Shown here: positions 1-7,462 of the stretch, one piece after another
Position numbering within the stretch: position 1 is the stretch's first letter
How the letters are laid out: the number at the start of each line of letters is the position of its first letter
IMG/VR virus record: IMGVR_UViG_3300025030_000050
Location: 1-64,000 of that record
Reading direction: 5' to 3' (one strand)
DNA: 64,000 bases
Source of the DNA: a virus
The notes under the pieces: generated by a model
Database searches by the model: none
What the model was told of the DNA's origin: nothing
The model's input: only the letters and a program-made list of their open reading frames with translations
Position numbers and translations under genes: made by a program

Positions 1-1
1 T

Positions 2-343
2 ATGGGTTATAATTCTACAGTTATCATTATGAATGATTGTTTAAATGAAATCAGAAAAGATCAAAGGTTCGGTGAAAAAGTTAGTGATGCTATTTTAAAA
101 TTAAACACAACATTAAACAAAGGAATTGATATAAGTTCTGGTTATTGTTGTAATGCCGCAACTGTGGTTGACTGTCATCATGCAGACAACACGTCTTTAA
201 TTGCTGTAGGTGGTAATTGCGCAAGTGTAATTCCATATGTTGGAGGTTCTGCTCACCATACCATAGAATCACAAGAAAGAATTTTGCGAGAATGGGCAGA
301 TAGAATGGGATTCAGACTAGTTAAGAAAACAATTAAAAGGTGA
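2..343 (+). CDS. conserved phage hypothetical protein (113 aa)
   Basis: The protein opens MGYNSTVIIMNDCL, a start that resembles a family of small uncharacterised phage proteins beginning MGYxTTVVVMNDAL. No catalytic motif is visible. The ATG is at base 2, so its ribosome-binding site lies outside the window and the start cannot be confirmed. The next gene begins 4 bp after the stop, so both are probably co-transcribed. Function unknown. Confidence 0.75.
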   Translation: MGYNSTVIIMNDCLNEIRKDQRFGEKVSDAILKLNTTLNKGIDISSGYCCNAATVVDCHHADNTSLIAVGGNCASVIPYVGGSAHHTIESQERILREWADRMGFRLVKKTIKR

Positions 344-347
344 AGTT

Positions 348-725
348 ATGTATGAAATGGAATACAGGCACCTTATTCAAAAACGAGAAGATAGTTTAAT
401 CACTGCTTTTAATTTAAATAATCTTCAAGACAGAACTCTGTTATATGGATACGATTGCGCAAGAATAACTCATCATGTTTATTTGAAGAATCGTAAAATA
501 TATGCGGTGGTTTATGATTACAATAAAGAGTTGGTTATAAACAATATCCATAAAAATGAGGATTATGTTCCCAATAAAAGACTTTATCCGGCTAGATGTG
601 ATTTCGAATTTTGTTGTATTTTAAAAGATAAGGGCATATATTTACCTTTTACAACCTTTACTACAAGTGAAATGGGAGCTAAACCAGATGGTGTTTATTA
701 TGGCAGGATTTTAAATGAAAGTTAG
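348..725 (+). CDS. hypothetical protein (125 aa)
   Basis: Soluble, charged protein without a recognised domain. It starts after a GGTGAAG Shine-Dalgarno-like sequence. Its last 11 bases overlap the start of the UvsW-like helicase, a sign of translational coupling. Function not recognised. Confidence 0.7.
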   Translation: MYEMEYRHLIQKREDSLITAFNLNNLQDRTLLYGYDCARITHHVYLKNRKIYAVVYDYNKELVINNIHKNEDYVPNKRLYPARCDFEFCCILKDKGIYLPFTTFTTSEMGAKPDGVYYGRILNES

Positions 726-2064
726 TATTAAAATTTTAGACCCTACAACAATTCAGATCTTAGAAGGCCATGATATTGTCAAGAAATGCTTATCTTACCC
801 TTCTGAGATCTGGATTCAAACGCAATTTAAAAAACAACGAAAGGAGATAATCAAAGATTTCGTATGGGGGAGAAAGGAGAAATATACCTATACAGGTTTT
901 TTACCAAGAATTGAAAAATATTGCCAGAAAAGAGGAATTGAATTTGTTGTTACAGGCAATATAAAGCCATTGCCATATCATGAAGTAAATTTGCCTGATT
1001 TTGAAATAAGAGAAATTCAAAATCAGGCAATAACTAAAATTCATGAACAGCAACGGGGAGTCATTAATTTTGCAACTGGAATAGGCAAGACCAAAACAGT
1101 TGCGGCTTTAATTAGCACTTATAACGATCCTTATGTGCTTTTTTTATGCAGGTCTAACGACTTAGTAAATCAAGCATATGATGTATTTACTGGTTTTGGA
1201 TTCAGATGCTGCAAACTTGGTGACGGCAGTAAAGAAATTAGTGAAAAAATTGTGATTTCGACTGCTCAGACCTATAAAAACTTTGATTTAGTTGAACTTT
1301 CTGATAGGTTTCAAATTCTAGTTGTTGATGAAGCACATATTGGATTCAAACCCAATAGTGAATATGAAAAAATCTGTCAATCATGCCTGGCCCCAATTAG
1401 AATTGGATTGACAGCTACTTTGAGCCAAAAAATTGAAAATAGCTTGTTATTAGAAGGTTTAATTGGAGAGGTTTTAATTAAAGCCGATACGAGTTATGGA
1501 GTTGAGAACATGATATTGTCCAAACCAAGTATTGAACTTTTGGTTATACCTGAAAGCAAGAGTTTGAAAAAATACACAACGTATAAAGATATTTATAATT
1601 ACGGAATTGTAGAGAATAATATCAGACATAACATAATTTGTAATGCTGTTGAGAATGAAATAAAGTCAGGCAATTCTGTGCTGATTTTTTGCACTGAAAT
1701 AGAACATATAAGAAATATCGGCTTGGTTTTAAAACAAAGAAATATAGGTTTTGAAGTCGTTCATGGTGAAATCGGCACAGAAGAAAGAACTAGAATTAAA
1801 GACGAGTTAAATAATAAAAAGAATTTAGTCGTTATTTCTTCAGCCGTATGGTATCAGGGCCTTGACATCCCTAATCTTAACACCATTATTAATGCCAGCT
1901 CGGGTAAATCAAGCGAAGTCGTGATTCAAAAGGCAGGGCGGGCCTTGCGAGTCACAGAAGAAAAGAAAAGTGCTAAAATCTATGACTGCCTGGACCAGGG
2001 GAAATTTATTTCTAGCCACACAATTAAAAGAATTATTGCTTATAAAAATTTGGGATTTATGTAA
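715..2064 (+). CDS. UvsW-like superfamily 2 DNA helicase
   Basis: 449 aa superfamily 2 helicase. Walker A ATGIGKT is at residues about 120-126 and the DEAH box is at 205-208, followed by a TAT motif III. The C-terminal RecA-like domain carries a QKAGRALR motif VI. Length and order (about 100 residues of N-terminal extension, then two RecA lobes) fit phage T4 UvsW, which remodels branched DNA and R-loops and helps shift replication from origin-dependent to recombination-dependent initiation. It overlaps the upstream gene by 11 bp. A near copy of its last codons (KNLGFM-stop) recurs at about 2372-2392. Confidence 0.9.
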   Translation: MKVSIKILDPTTIQILEGHDIVKKCLSYPSEIWIQTQFKKQRKEIIKDFVWGRKEKYTYTGFLPRIEKYCQKRGIEFVVTGNIKPLPYHEVNLPDFEIREIQNQAITKIHEQQRGVINFATGIGKTKTVAALISTYNDPYVLFLCRSNDLVNQAYDVFTGFGFRCCKLGDGSKEISEKIVISTAQTYKNFDLVELSDRFQILVVDEAHIGFKPNSEYEKICQSCLAPIRIGLTATLSQKIENSLLLEGLIGEVLIKADTSYGVENMILSKPSIELLVIPESKSLKKYTTYKDIYNYGIVENNIRHNIICNAVENEIKSGNSVLIFCTEIEHIRNIGLVLKQRNIGFEVVHGEIGTEERTRIKDELNNKKNLVVISSAVWYQGLDIPNLNTIINASSGKSSEVVIQKAGRALRVTEEKKSAKIYDCLDQGKFISSHTIKRIIAYKNLGFM

Positions 2065-2081
2065 GATTATGTTTGACTTAA
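2044..2081 (+). repeat. direct repeat, copy 1 (uvsW 3' end plus promoter -35 region)
   Basis: Covers the last six codons and stop of the helicase gene and runs into the -35 box of the downstream promoter. A diverged copy lies at 2372-2409. Both copies read KNLGFM-stop, differing by one synonymous base in the Gly codon. Confidence 0.8.
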
Positions 2082-2101
2082 TCCGCTTTAAAGAGTATAA
2101 T
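2073..2101 (+). promoter_or_regulatory. sigma-70 promoter TTGACT-17-TATAAT
   Basis: TTGACT at 2073-2078, spacer of exactly 17 bp, TATAAT at 2096-2101. One mismatch from the full consensus. It would drive the 67-aa gene at 2154 and probably genes beyond it. Confidence 0.8.
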
Positions 2102-2153
2102 TTATTTAAATCAGGTAATAACTGAAAACTTATGAATTTTCTGGAGATCTAAA

Positions 2154-2357
2154 ATGTATATAAACCAAAAACCAGACACAGAATACCGGAATTGCTGCGA
2201 TGAAAACGAAGGAGATTGTCCGTATATGGTTATTAACAAATATGGCACAGAGTGTTGCAGCATCGACCATATCGTTCAAGTCAAGTGGTATGGGTGTACT
2301 CCTCAAGAAATAATTGATAAGGTTGCAAATAAAAAATCGCAACTCAATTATGTCTGA
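2154..2357 (+). CDS. hypothetical Cys-rich protein (67 aa)
   Basis: Start supported by GGAG 8 bases upstream. Five cysteines (two CC pairs and singles) suggest metal binding, but no clean CxxC pairs are present. The gene lies behind the promoter at 2073-2101 and between two diverged direct repeats (2044-2081 and 2372-2409), as if it were an inserted cassette. A 77-residue minus-strand frame opposite it is judged spurious. Confidence 0.7.
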   Translation: MYINQKPDTEYRNCCDENEGDCPYMVINKYGTECCSIDHIVQVKWYGCTPQEIIDKVANKKSQLNYV

Positions 2358-2371
2358 GTTCAAAAATGACC

Positions 2372-2409
2372 AAAAATTTGGGTTTTATGTAAGATTTTTG
2401 TTGCTTAAA
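2372..2409 (+). repeat. direct repeat, copy 2 (decayed uvsW tail plus promoter)
   Basis: Diverged copy of 2044-2081. It still encodes KNLGFM-stop but is attached to no helicase. It merges into the second promoter. Confidence 0.8.
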
Positions 2410-2429
2410 CTCTAATAATTTGATATAGT
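2401..2429 (+). promoter_or_regulatory. sigma-70 promoter TTGCTT-17-TATAGT
   Basis: TTGCTT at 2401-2406, 17-bp spacer, TATAGT at 2424-2429. Transcription would start at about 2436, only a base or two before the ATG at 2438, so the mRNA would be almost leaderless. It derives from the same duplicated segment as the promoter at 2073. Confidence 0.7.
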
Positions 2430-2437
2430 GTTATTAA

Positions 2438-2626
2438 ATGAAAACGATAAAGAAAGTAAGATGTGTTAACAACAGTGGTGGTCAAGAGAATTTGCTTGTA
2501 ATTGGGAAGACTTATGACGTAATTTGGGAAGACGAATTTTTATATTATATTTCTACTGATCAGATCTGGATTGGAGTTTTCTTAAAATATCGTTTTGAAG
2601 AATTGGGTGAATGTTATGGCGCGTAG
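2438..2626 (+). CDS. small SH3-like phage protein (62 aa)
   Basis: Pattern VRCVNN...LLVIGKTYDVIWE...YY is shared with a segment of the protein at 9878-10885 (KCINNEG...IQIGKIYVV...FYYI) and more weakly with 44942-45178. This is a small beta-barrel (SH3-like) family common in phages and without known function. There is no Shine-Dalgarno site. The promoter -10 box ends 8 bases before the ATG, so translation is probably leaderless. The 3' end overlaps the next gene. Confidence 0.75.
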   Translation: MKTIKKVRCVNNSGGQENLLVIGKTYDVIWEDEFLYYISTDQIWIGVFLKYRFEELGECYGA

Positions 2627-3434
2627 AAAATTAACAGAAGAAGAGAAAAATGCCAAGTTCCAGAAAAGTATTGAAGAAAGACAAGCTTTCGATATTGCTG
2701 AAATGAGAAAAATGTATATAAATACTCCAACTATTCTTTATTCTGTTGGAGAGCAAATTATTTATGGCGCTGCTCATCCTAATGCAGAAATTGTAGAAGT
2801 TTATGACGATGGCAAATTTTATAAAATCAGGGTTTGGGGCAACTATAAAGAATACCATAATACTGTTTATAGAGAAGTAATTAGAATAGTGTCTTGGAAT
2901 GATATTGAAAAGTTTAGGACAAAAGAACAAAATGACGATATCGAAATTTTTACACAAGACGATGAATTACAATTAAGTTATTTTCAAACTACAATGAGAA
3001 CTATATTTGGGAAAGTATATCATTTTGGACTTGATATGAATCCAGAATACCAAAGAGGCAATGTCTGGAATTTAGAAGATAAACGCAAATTAATTGATTC
3101 TATTTTTAAAAATATCGACATAGGAAAATTTGTTTTCGTTTATTTACCTTATGAAAAGGATTGTAAAGGCTATGAAGTATTAGATGGCAAACAAAGAATA
3201 AATGCTATTGTTGAATTTTTTGAAGACAGGTTTAGTTTTAATGGTAAGAAATATTCTGAGCTGAATTGGAGAGATCAAGGCCATTTCGAACATTACGGCA
3301 TTAGTGTTGCTGAAATCAAAAATGCAACTCCAAAACAGAAACTACTGTATTTCTTAAAGCTAAATACAGGTGGCAGACTTGTAGATCCGAAGCATTTAGA
3401 ATATGTTCAAAAACTTTACGATATGGAAGGCTGA
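2616..3434 (+). CDS. DUF262 (ParB/GmrSD N-terminal fold) protein
   Basis: 272 aa from the ATG at 2616, chosen because GGGTGA precedes it; an in-frame start at 2595 lacks a site. The middle has the DUF262 pattern: NPEYQRGNVW, then a DGKQR motif, the nucleotide-binding DGxxR signature of ParB-like/GmrSD N-terminal domains. The N-terminal 110 residues include a positively charged helix and an SH3-like segment. Full GmrSD enzymes cleave modified phage DNA; here the DUF1524 nuclease half is missing. The role is unknown: phage counter-defence, superinfection exclusion or DNA metabolism are all possible. Confidence 0.75.
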   Translation: MARRKLTEEEKNAKFQKSIEERQAFDIAEMRKMYINTPTILYSVGEQIIYGAAHPNAEIVEVYDDGKFYKIRVWGNYKEYHNTVYREVIRIVSWNDIEKFRTKEQNDDIEIFTQDDELQLSYFQTTMRTIFGKVYHFGLDMNPEYQRGNVWNLEDKRKLIDSIFKNIDIGKFVFVYLPYEKDCKGYEVLDGKQRINAIVEFFEDRFSFNGKKYSELNWRDQGHFEHYGISVAEIKNATPKQKLLYFLKLNTGGRLVDPKHLEYVQKLYDMEG

Positions 3435-3435
3435 A

Positions 3436-3891
3436 ATGGAAACGAAAAAGTGTGACATTTGCAATGTTAGATACAAAATAAAAGATGGGCATACTTGCGA
3501 CCCAATTTTCTTAATTGAACTAAAAGAAGAAAAATTTAAAAATGAAAAACTATTTAAATTAACTGATATTGTTGATGCAATTGGTCAAAAAATTATAGAC
3601 ATTCATCTTAACTCTTCAGATTATTTATCAATTTCTTTAGATAATGGTAAAATTTTATTATTTCAACTAAAACAAGATGAATACGAAAACACTTACGGTT
3701 TATATAATGTCACAAATTTCCCCGATATTCACTGTTATCAACTGGAAAGCATTGGGTTTTATTCTGCTGAAGAATGTGCAGAAATAGTAAAACTTAAAAG
3801 CGAAAAAGACAAACTGTTTAGAGAAGCCCATGAAAGAAATCTGTATTTACGACTAAAAGCTAAATTTGGTGAAATAAATGCAAGTACTTAA
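3436..3891 (+). CDS. hypothetical protein with N-terminal zinc-knuckle-like Cys cluster (151 aa)
   Basis: The start at 3436 follows GGAAGG; an upstream in-frame start at 3403 lies inside the DUF262 gene. The first 25 residues hold CDIC and a further Cys and His, a possible zinc site. The rest is a charged alpha/beta protein with a helical C terminus. No family recognised. Confidence 0.7.
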   Translation: METKKCDICNVRYKIKDGHTCDPIFLIELKEEKFKNEKLFKLTDIVDAIGQKIIDIHLNSSDYLSISLDNGKILLFQLKQDEYENTYGLYNVTNFPDIHCYQLESIGFYSAEECAEIVKLKSEKDKLFREAHERNLYLRLKAKFGEINAST

Positions 3892-4042
3892 AATCGTCTT
3901 TAATATCTTTATACTGACTCCAATTAAATTTTCTCTATTCATTTTGTCATTACCTATTATTCTTTTTATACTATTTACAGGTTATGACAAGCACGGAATA
4001 ATTGAAAAATGGCTAGATTTCTGTTTTGATTTTAAAATCTAA
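3878..4042 (+). CDS. small membrane protein (54 aa)
   Basis: MQVLKIVFNIFILTPIKFSL opens a long hydrophobic stretch (residues 7-34) that could span the membrane once or twice, followed by a charged tail. It overlaps the upstream stop by 14 bp, typical of coupled phage genes. Function unknown. Confidence 0.55.
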   Translation: MQVLKIVFNIFILTPIKFSLFILSLPIILFILFTGYDKHGIIEKWLDFCFDFKI

Positions 4043-4063
4043 ATATAACAAACAGGTGATGAC

Positions 4064-4468
4064 ATCCAAACTTTTCTACCTTATAAAAATTTTAAACAGA
4101 CTGCCGAGTGTTTAGATTATAAAAGATTAGGTAAGCAACGTGTAGAGGCTATGCAAATTCTCAGCACTCTTACAGTTAATAAAAATTCGAGATGGAGAAA
4201 TCATCCTGCGGTTAAGATGTGGGCAGGACATGAAGGAATGCTCGAACAATATAAAAACACCATGATTGAAGAATGGAAAGCAAGAGGTTATAACAACACA
4301 ATGGCCGTCACAAATGAATTTCAAAATAATTTGACTATGCCGTCATGGATTACAGACGAATTTTGTATTGCACATAGATCCAACCTTTTAAGAAAAGACC
4401 GTCAATACTATAGTAAGTTTAATTGGAATATTGGTTCAGACTTACCTTATATCTGGCCTGTAGGGTGA
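4064..4468 (+). CDS. MSMEG_6728 / pyrimidine-dimer-glycosylase-like protein, apparent ATC start
   Basis: The frame reads QTFLPYKNF, then LDYKRLGKQRVEAMQIL and NHPAVKMW. This matches the small family related to T4 endonuclease V (pyrimidine dimer DNA glycosylase), whose members begin MQTFLPY and carry RLGKQRxE and NHPAxxMW. The first ATG in frame is at 4151 and would remove the conserved RLGKQR block. The codon directly before QTFLPY is ATC at 4064, preceded by an AGGTGA site at 4054-4059. Either ATC serves as start or an ATG has been mutated or miscalled. The stop lies just before the phosphoesterase gene. Confidence 0.7.
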   Translation: MQTFLPYKNFKQTAECLDYKRLGKQRVEAMQILSTLTVNKNSRWRNHPAVKMWAGHEGMLEQYKNTMIEEWKARGYNNTMAVTNEFQNNLTMPSWITDEFCIAHRSNLLRKDRQYYSKFNWNIGSDLPYIWPVG

Positions 4469-4473
4469 TTAAA

Positions 4474-5175
4474 ATGAGTAGAATATTTGTAACTGGAGAT
4501 ACACATGGAGATTTTACCAGATTTTCAGGAAAGAATTGGAAAATAGGGAAAGATCTTACTAAAGCCGATTTCGTTATTATTTGTGGTGACTTTGGCGGCA
4601 TATGGCTAAATACTCCAGATAGAAATGAAATGTATTGGCTAAATTGGTTATCAGATAAACCCTGGACAACTCTTTTTGTAGATGGAAATCACGAAAATTT
4701 TATCAGATTAAATAAACTCGAACAAGTACCAATGTTTGGAGATATTGTAGGAAAAGCAAGTGATTCTATTTTTCATCTTAAAAGAGGCAGAGTTTATACA
4801 ATAAATGGTTTGAAATTTTTTACCATGGGAGGAGCGAAAAGTATTGATAAAAATAGAAGAATGGAGTATATATCATGGTGGCCTGATGAAGAACCGAATT
4901 GGGAAGAACTGGACTTGGGATTATCTAATTTGGGAAACCATGGCTTTGAAGTTGATTACATTATTGCCCATACCGCACCTACTGAAGTGATTAAAAGATT
5001 AGGTAATATTTGTAGAGTTAGTTTTGGAGATAAATTAGAAAATCTGAACAAATATTTTGAAGTAGTATGCTATAGAACTGGCTTCACTAAATTTTGGTTT
5101 GGGCATTTCCATGAAGATGAGAATATCGATGGAATTTATCATTCACTTTACACAGATATAGTTAAAATTAAATAA
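4474..5175 (+). CDS. calcineurin-like metallophosphoesterase
   Basis: 233 aa from the ATG at 4474 (preceded by AGGGTGAT). All metal-site motifs are in order: GDTHGD (residues 8-13), GDFGG, GNHEN, a HTAPT motif and the C-terminal GHFHED. Such enzymes hydrolyse phosphomonoesters or diesters with Mn or Fe. The phage substrate is unknown; Ap4A, cyclic nucleotides or nucleic-acid ends are possible. It is the first of three phosphoesterases in the window (also 29517 and 42543). Confidence 0.9.
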   Translation: MSRIFVTGDTHGDFTRFSGKNWKIGKDLTKADFVIICGDFGGIWLNTPDRNEMYWLNWLSDKPWTTLFVDGNHENFIRLNKLEQVPMFGDIVGKASDSIFHLKRGRVYTINGLKFFTMGGAKSIDKNRRMEYISWWPDEEPNWEELDLGLSNLGNHGFEVDYIIAHTAPTEVIKRLGNICRVSFGDKLENLNKYFEVVCYRTGFTKFWFGHFHEDENIDGIYHSLYTDIVKIK

Positions 5176-5186
5176 AAGGAGAAGTT

Positions 5187-5477
5187 ATGAAAAATGTTAA
5201 TATCCCAATTGAAATTGATGGAAAAGAATATGCAATTCAAGCCGATTCAAGTAGTTGGATAATTGCGGAAAAAATGATCAGGAAAAATAAAGAAACAAAA
5301 GAAGAAGAAATTTATTATAATGGACGTTGGTTTTATGGCAAAATCGAGACCTTACTTAATAATCTATTAGAGAGAAAATTAAGAAAAAGCGATGCCCAGA
5401 CTTTAGCTGAATTGCAATCAAATTTAAAAGCAATTAGAAATGAACTAAAACAAGCTTGGGATACAGGTATTATTTAA
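5187..5477 (+). CDS. hypothetical protein (96 aa)
   Basis: Strong AAGGAG site before the ATG. The N-terminal half looks like beta strands (PIEIDGKEYAIQ) and the C-terminal half is a long amphipathic helix. No known domain. Confidence 0.7.
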   Translation: MKNVNIPIEIDGKEYAIQADSSSWIIAEKMIRKNKETKEEEIYYNGRWFYGKIETLLNNLLERKLRKSDAQTLAELQSNLKAIRNELKQAWDTGII

Positions 5478-5549
5478 ACGCCTGTACGATCAATTGCGAT
5501 GCCATAATAGAGCGATTTGAAAATTTATGATATCCTAGAACGTCTGGAT

Positions 5550-5578
5550 TTAAAAACGTCTGTATAACGCTTATAACG
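5550..5578 (+). promoter_or_regulatory. possible weak promoter TTTAAA-17-TATAAC
   Basis: In the 124-bp gap between genes: TTTAAA at 5550-5555, 17-bp spacer, TATAAC at 5573-5578. The match is weak but the position upstream of the 5602 gene is sensible. GTCTG/CGTCT repeats surround it. Confidence 0.3.
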
Positions 5579-5601
5579 GCCTAGAATTTAGGAATGAAAA
5601 T

Positions 5602-5820
5602 ATGAACTTCCCAATAGTTAAAATACATGAAAGAGAAATTATTGTAAGAGAGGCTGATTTAGAATTTACAACGATGATTGGTAAAATAATTAAAAAATAT
5701 GATTTAACTTACAGTGAAGAATTACGCATACTAAGTGACAGATTGCAAAGCATGGCAAAGTATATGATTAGAGAAGAAAGACATCCAGGAGAAATAAATA
5801 AACCTGGTGGCTTAGAATGA
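5602..5820 (+). CDS. hypothetical protein (72 aa)
   Basis: Mostly helical, charged protein. Its stop overlaps the next start (ATGA). No recognised domain. Confidence 0.65.
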   Translation: MNFPIVKIHEREIIVREADLEFTTMIGKIIKKYDLTYSEELRILSDRLQSMAKYMIREERHPGEINKPGGLE

Positions 5821-5999
5821 AAACATTATATTGTCAGGGTTGTAGTACCAAAGTGATGGAAATCATGGAAGGCAGTAAAATTAAAAAAGGAGCTGTTGTT
5901 TTATGCTCAAATTGCGAGATTAAGAGAAAGGCATCTGATTTGGCAAAGAAAACGTCAAAGAATGAATTTGGCGACATATTTGGAGGAATATTTAAATGA
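5817..5999 (+). CDS. zinc-ribbon microprotein (60 aa)
   Basis: Two CxxC knuckles (CQGC and CSNC) separated by 22 residues form a zinc ribbon; a lysine-rich tail follows. Overlaps both neighbours by ATGA junctions, so it is translated in a coupled chain. Binding partner unknown. Confidence 0.7.
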   Translation: MKTLYCQGCSTKVMEIMEGSKIKKGAVVLCSNCEIKRKASDLAKKTSKNEFGDIFGGIFK

Positions 6000-6186
6000 A
6001 AACATATGTTGTAGATTTTCACATGAAGTCAGGCAAAACAATTGCTGTCAAAAATGTTGAAAAATATAAATTTGAATATTTAAAGATGGAAAAATAGAGT
6101 CATATGAGATATACCAGGCTGAGAAAAAAGATCCAATATTTTTCAAAATTGATTTAGACCAAATTGAAGCCGTTACAGTAAATTAA
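5996..6186 (+). CDS. small protein made only by -1 frameshift at 6079-6085 (or frameshifted gene)
   Basis: From the ATG at 5996 the zero frame stops at 6097 after 33 codons. The -1 frame continues the same protein style (DGKIESYEIYQAEKKDP...) to a stop at 6186. The two frames meet at T TTA AAG (6079-6085), a canonical XXXYYYZ slippery heptamer. The joined product would be 63 aa. Alternatively one T has been lost from the run, by mutation or sequencing error. The next gene has its own Shine-Dalgarno site and starts 12 bp downstream. Confidence 0.5.
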
Positions 6187-6197
6187 AAAGGAATAAT

Positions 6198-6455
6198 ATG
6201 AAAACAAAACTAAAACTAGAAAATTGGGAAGTGGTAAGTGCAAGCAATGGCGTAAATATTAGACTTATGGGAAAGATTTTCGGACATAAAAATTTTCATG
6301 ACGATACAAATATTTACACAAGTTTTTTAACAGGAAAAGAAGGCGAATCAGTCCTGGCAAGTAACGGCTCTGTATACGAATTAGGAGAACCTAGTCGGAA
6401 ATATGCAAATAAGGTTAAAGACGCAAAACAGAATTTGTTGAATTTATTTAAATAA
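6198..6455 (+). CDS. hypothetical protein (85 aa)
   Basis: AAAAAGGAATAAT precedes the ATG. It contains beta-rich segments around GKIFGHKNFHDD and a helical C terminus. No family recognised. Confidence 0.65.
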   Translation: MKTKLKLENWEVVSASNGVNIRLMGKIFGHKNFHDDTNIYTSFLTGKEGESVLASNGSVYELGEPSRKYANKVKDAKQNLLNLFK

Positions 6456-6484
6456 TTTGTTATAAATATTAAGAGTTTCTAATT

Positions 6485-6682
6485 ATGTGTGAATGTGGAA
6501 GTGAATATAATCAGCCATATTGTCCACTAGTTGGGTGGAAATGTAAAAAATGTGGAGAAATTATAATTGAAAATCCAATTAAAGTTTTAGAAATGTATGC
6601 CGAATCCGTAATGAATATGAATAGAGCAAACGGTAAAGAAATTAAATCAATTTGTTTAAAACTAAGAACTCTTATCGGGTGA
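6485..6682 (+). CDS. zinc-ribbon microprotein (65 aa)
   Basis: Cysteines at the N terminus (CEC, then C, then CKKC) can form a zinc ribbon, followed by a helical tail. One of several such microproteins in this block. Confidence 0.65.
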   Translation: MCECGSEYNQPYCPLVGWKCKKCGEIIIENPIKVLEMYAESVMNMNRANGKEIKSICLKLRTLIG

Positions 6683-6686
6683 TGTT

Positions 6687-6929
6687 ATGGACATTGCAAG
6701 AATAGGTTTGTCATGCGGAAGACTTTATTTAGAAGTTTCTTCTATTATTGTCGCAATGGAGGGTGATGTATGCAGAGATTCAACTATACCTGAAAAATAT
6801 CGGACTCCTGTAATTAAAATTGATGGCAAACCAATTGAACTTGTAAGGTATTTTGGAGGATCGGCATGGAATGAAGAAATGTTAGAATATGTTAGGGATA
6901 AAATAAATTTGTCTGTAAAAGGAGATTAA
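6687..6929 (+). CDS. hypothetical protein (80 aa)
   Basis: Starts 4 bp after the previous stop behind GGGTGATGTT. Compact, probably alpha/beta; no motif recognised. The next gene follows after one base. Confidence 0.65.
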   Translation: MDIARIGLSCGRLYLEVSSIIVAMEGDVCRDSTIPEKYRTPVIKIDGKPIELVRYFGGSAWNEEMLEYVRDKINLSVKGD

Positions 6930-6930
6930 T

Positions 6931-7281
6931 ATGAACAACTTAACCTTAGAAGAACTGAAAATTAAAAGAGATTGTCTCCAATTAGAAATAGAAGAAATTG
7001 GCGAACAAATTAATAAGAAATTAAGCCAGACTTTAGTTAGGTGTGAAAGCAATAATTACGGCAGTGGGTGCAAAATGGGTTATGAGATTAAGGAATTGAC
7101 CTATATCCAAACTCATTGGTATGAAGAGCCTTATAGTTGTAATGGCGGAGACATATGGCATGCAGGAGAAGGAAATTTTATTTGTCCGAATTGCGGTCAT
7201 AGAAACAGGTTGTACAATAGAAAAGAAATTGAAAAACTCAGGCCACTATTTAAAAATATTGTAGAATTTTATGAAAAGTGA
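6931..7281 (+). CDS. coiled-coil plus zinc-ribbon protein (116 aa)
   Basis: Residues 1-30 form an N-terminal coiled coil (LTLEELKIKRDCLQLEIEE). A zinc-ribbon-like part follows with two Cys early and CPNCGH late. Co-directional with the zinc-rich microprotein cluster. Possibly an adaptor protein; no family name can be given. Confidence 0.65.
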   Translation: MNNLTLEELKIKRDCLQLEIEEIGEQINKKLSQTLVRCESNNYGSGCKMGYEIKELTYIQTHWYEEPYSCNGGDIWHAGEGNFICPNCGHRNRLYNRKEIEKLRPLFKNIVEFYEK

Positions 7282-7290
7282 GATATTAGC

Positions 7291-7461
7291 ATGGAAGAAT
7301 ATGATATAATTATATCTATATTTAGAGAATCTGAAATGTACAGAGAAATTGAAAAAATATTTGATCCCGATTCTATACCAGATTTTGAAGATGATTTTTA
7401 TAATATATATAAAAAAATCGAAAAAGAAATAAAAGAAATAAAAGAAATAAGAGAATGTTAG
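7291..7461 (+). CDS. acidic/helical microprotein (56 aa)
   Basis: Frame MEEYDIIISI ending in KEIKEIKEIREC. Acidic start, then a Lys/Glu-rich helix built on a short repeat (KEIKEI, with AAAGAAATA repeated in the DNA). A 113-residue minus-strand frame opposite is low-complexity and judged spurious. Confidence 0.5.
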   Translation: MEEYDIIISIFRESEMYREIEKIFDPDSIPDFEDDFYNIYKKIEKEIKEIKEIREC

Positions 7462-7462
7462 T

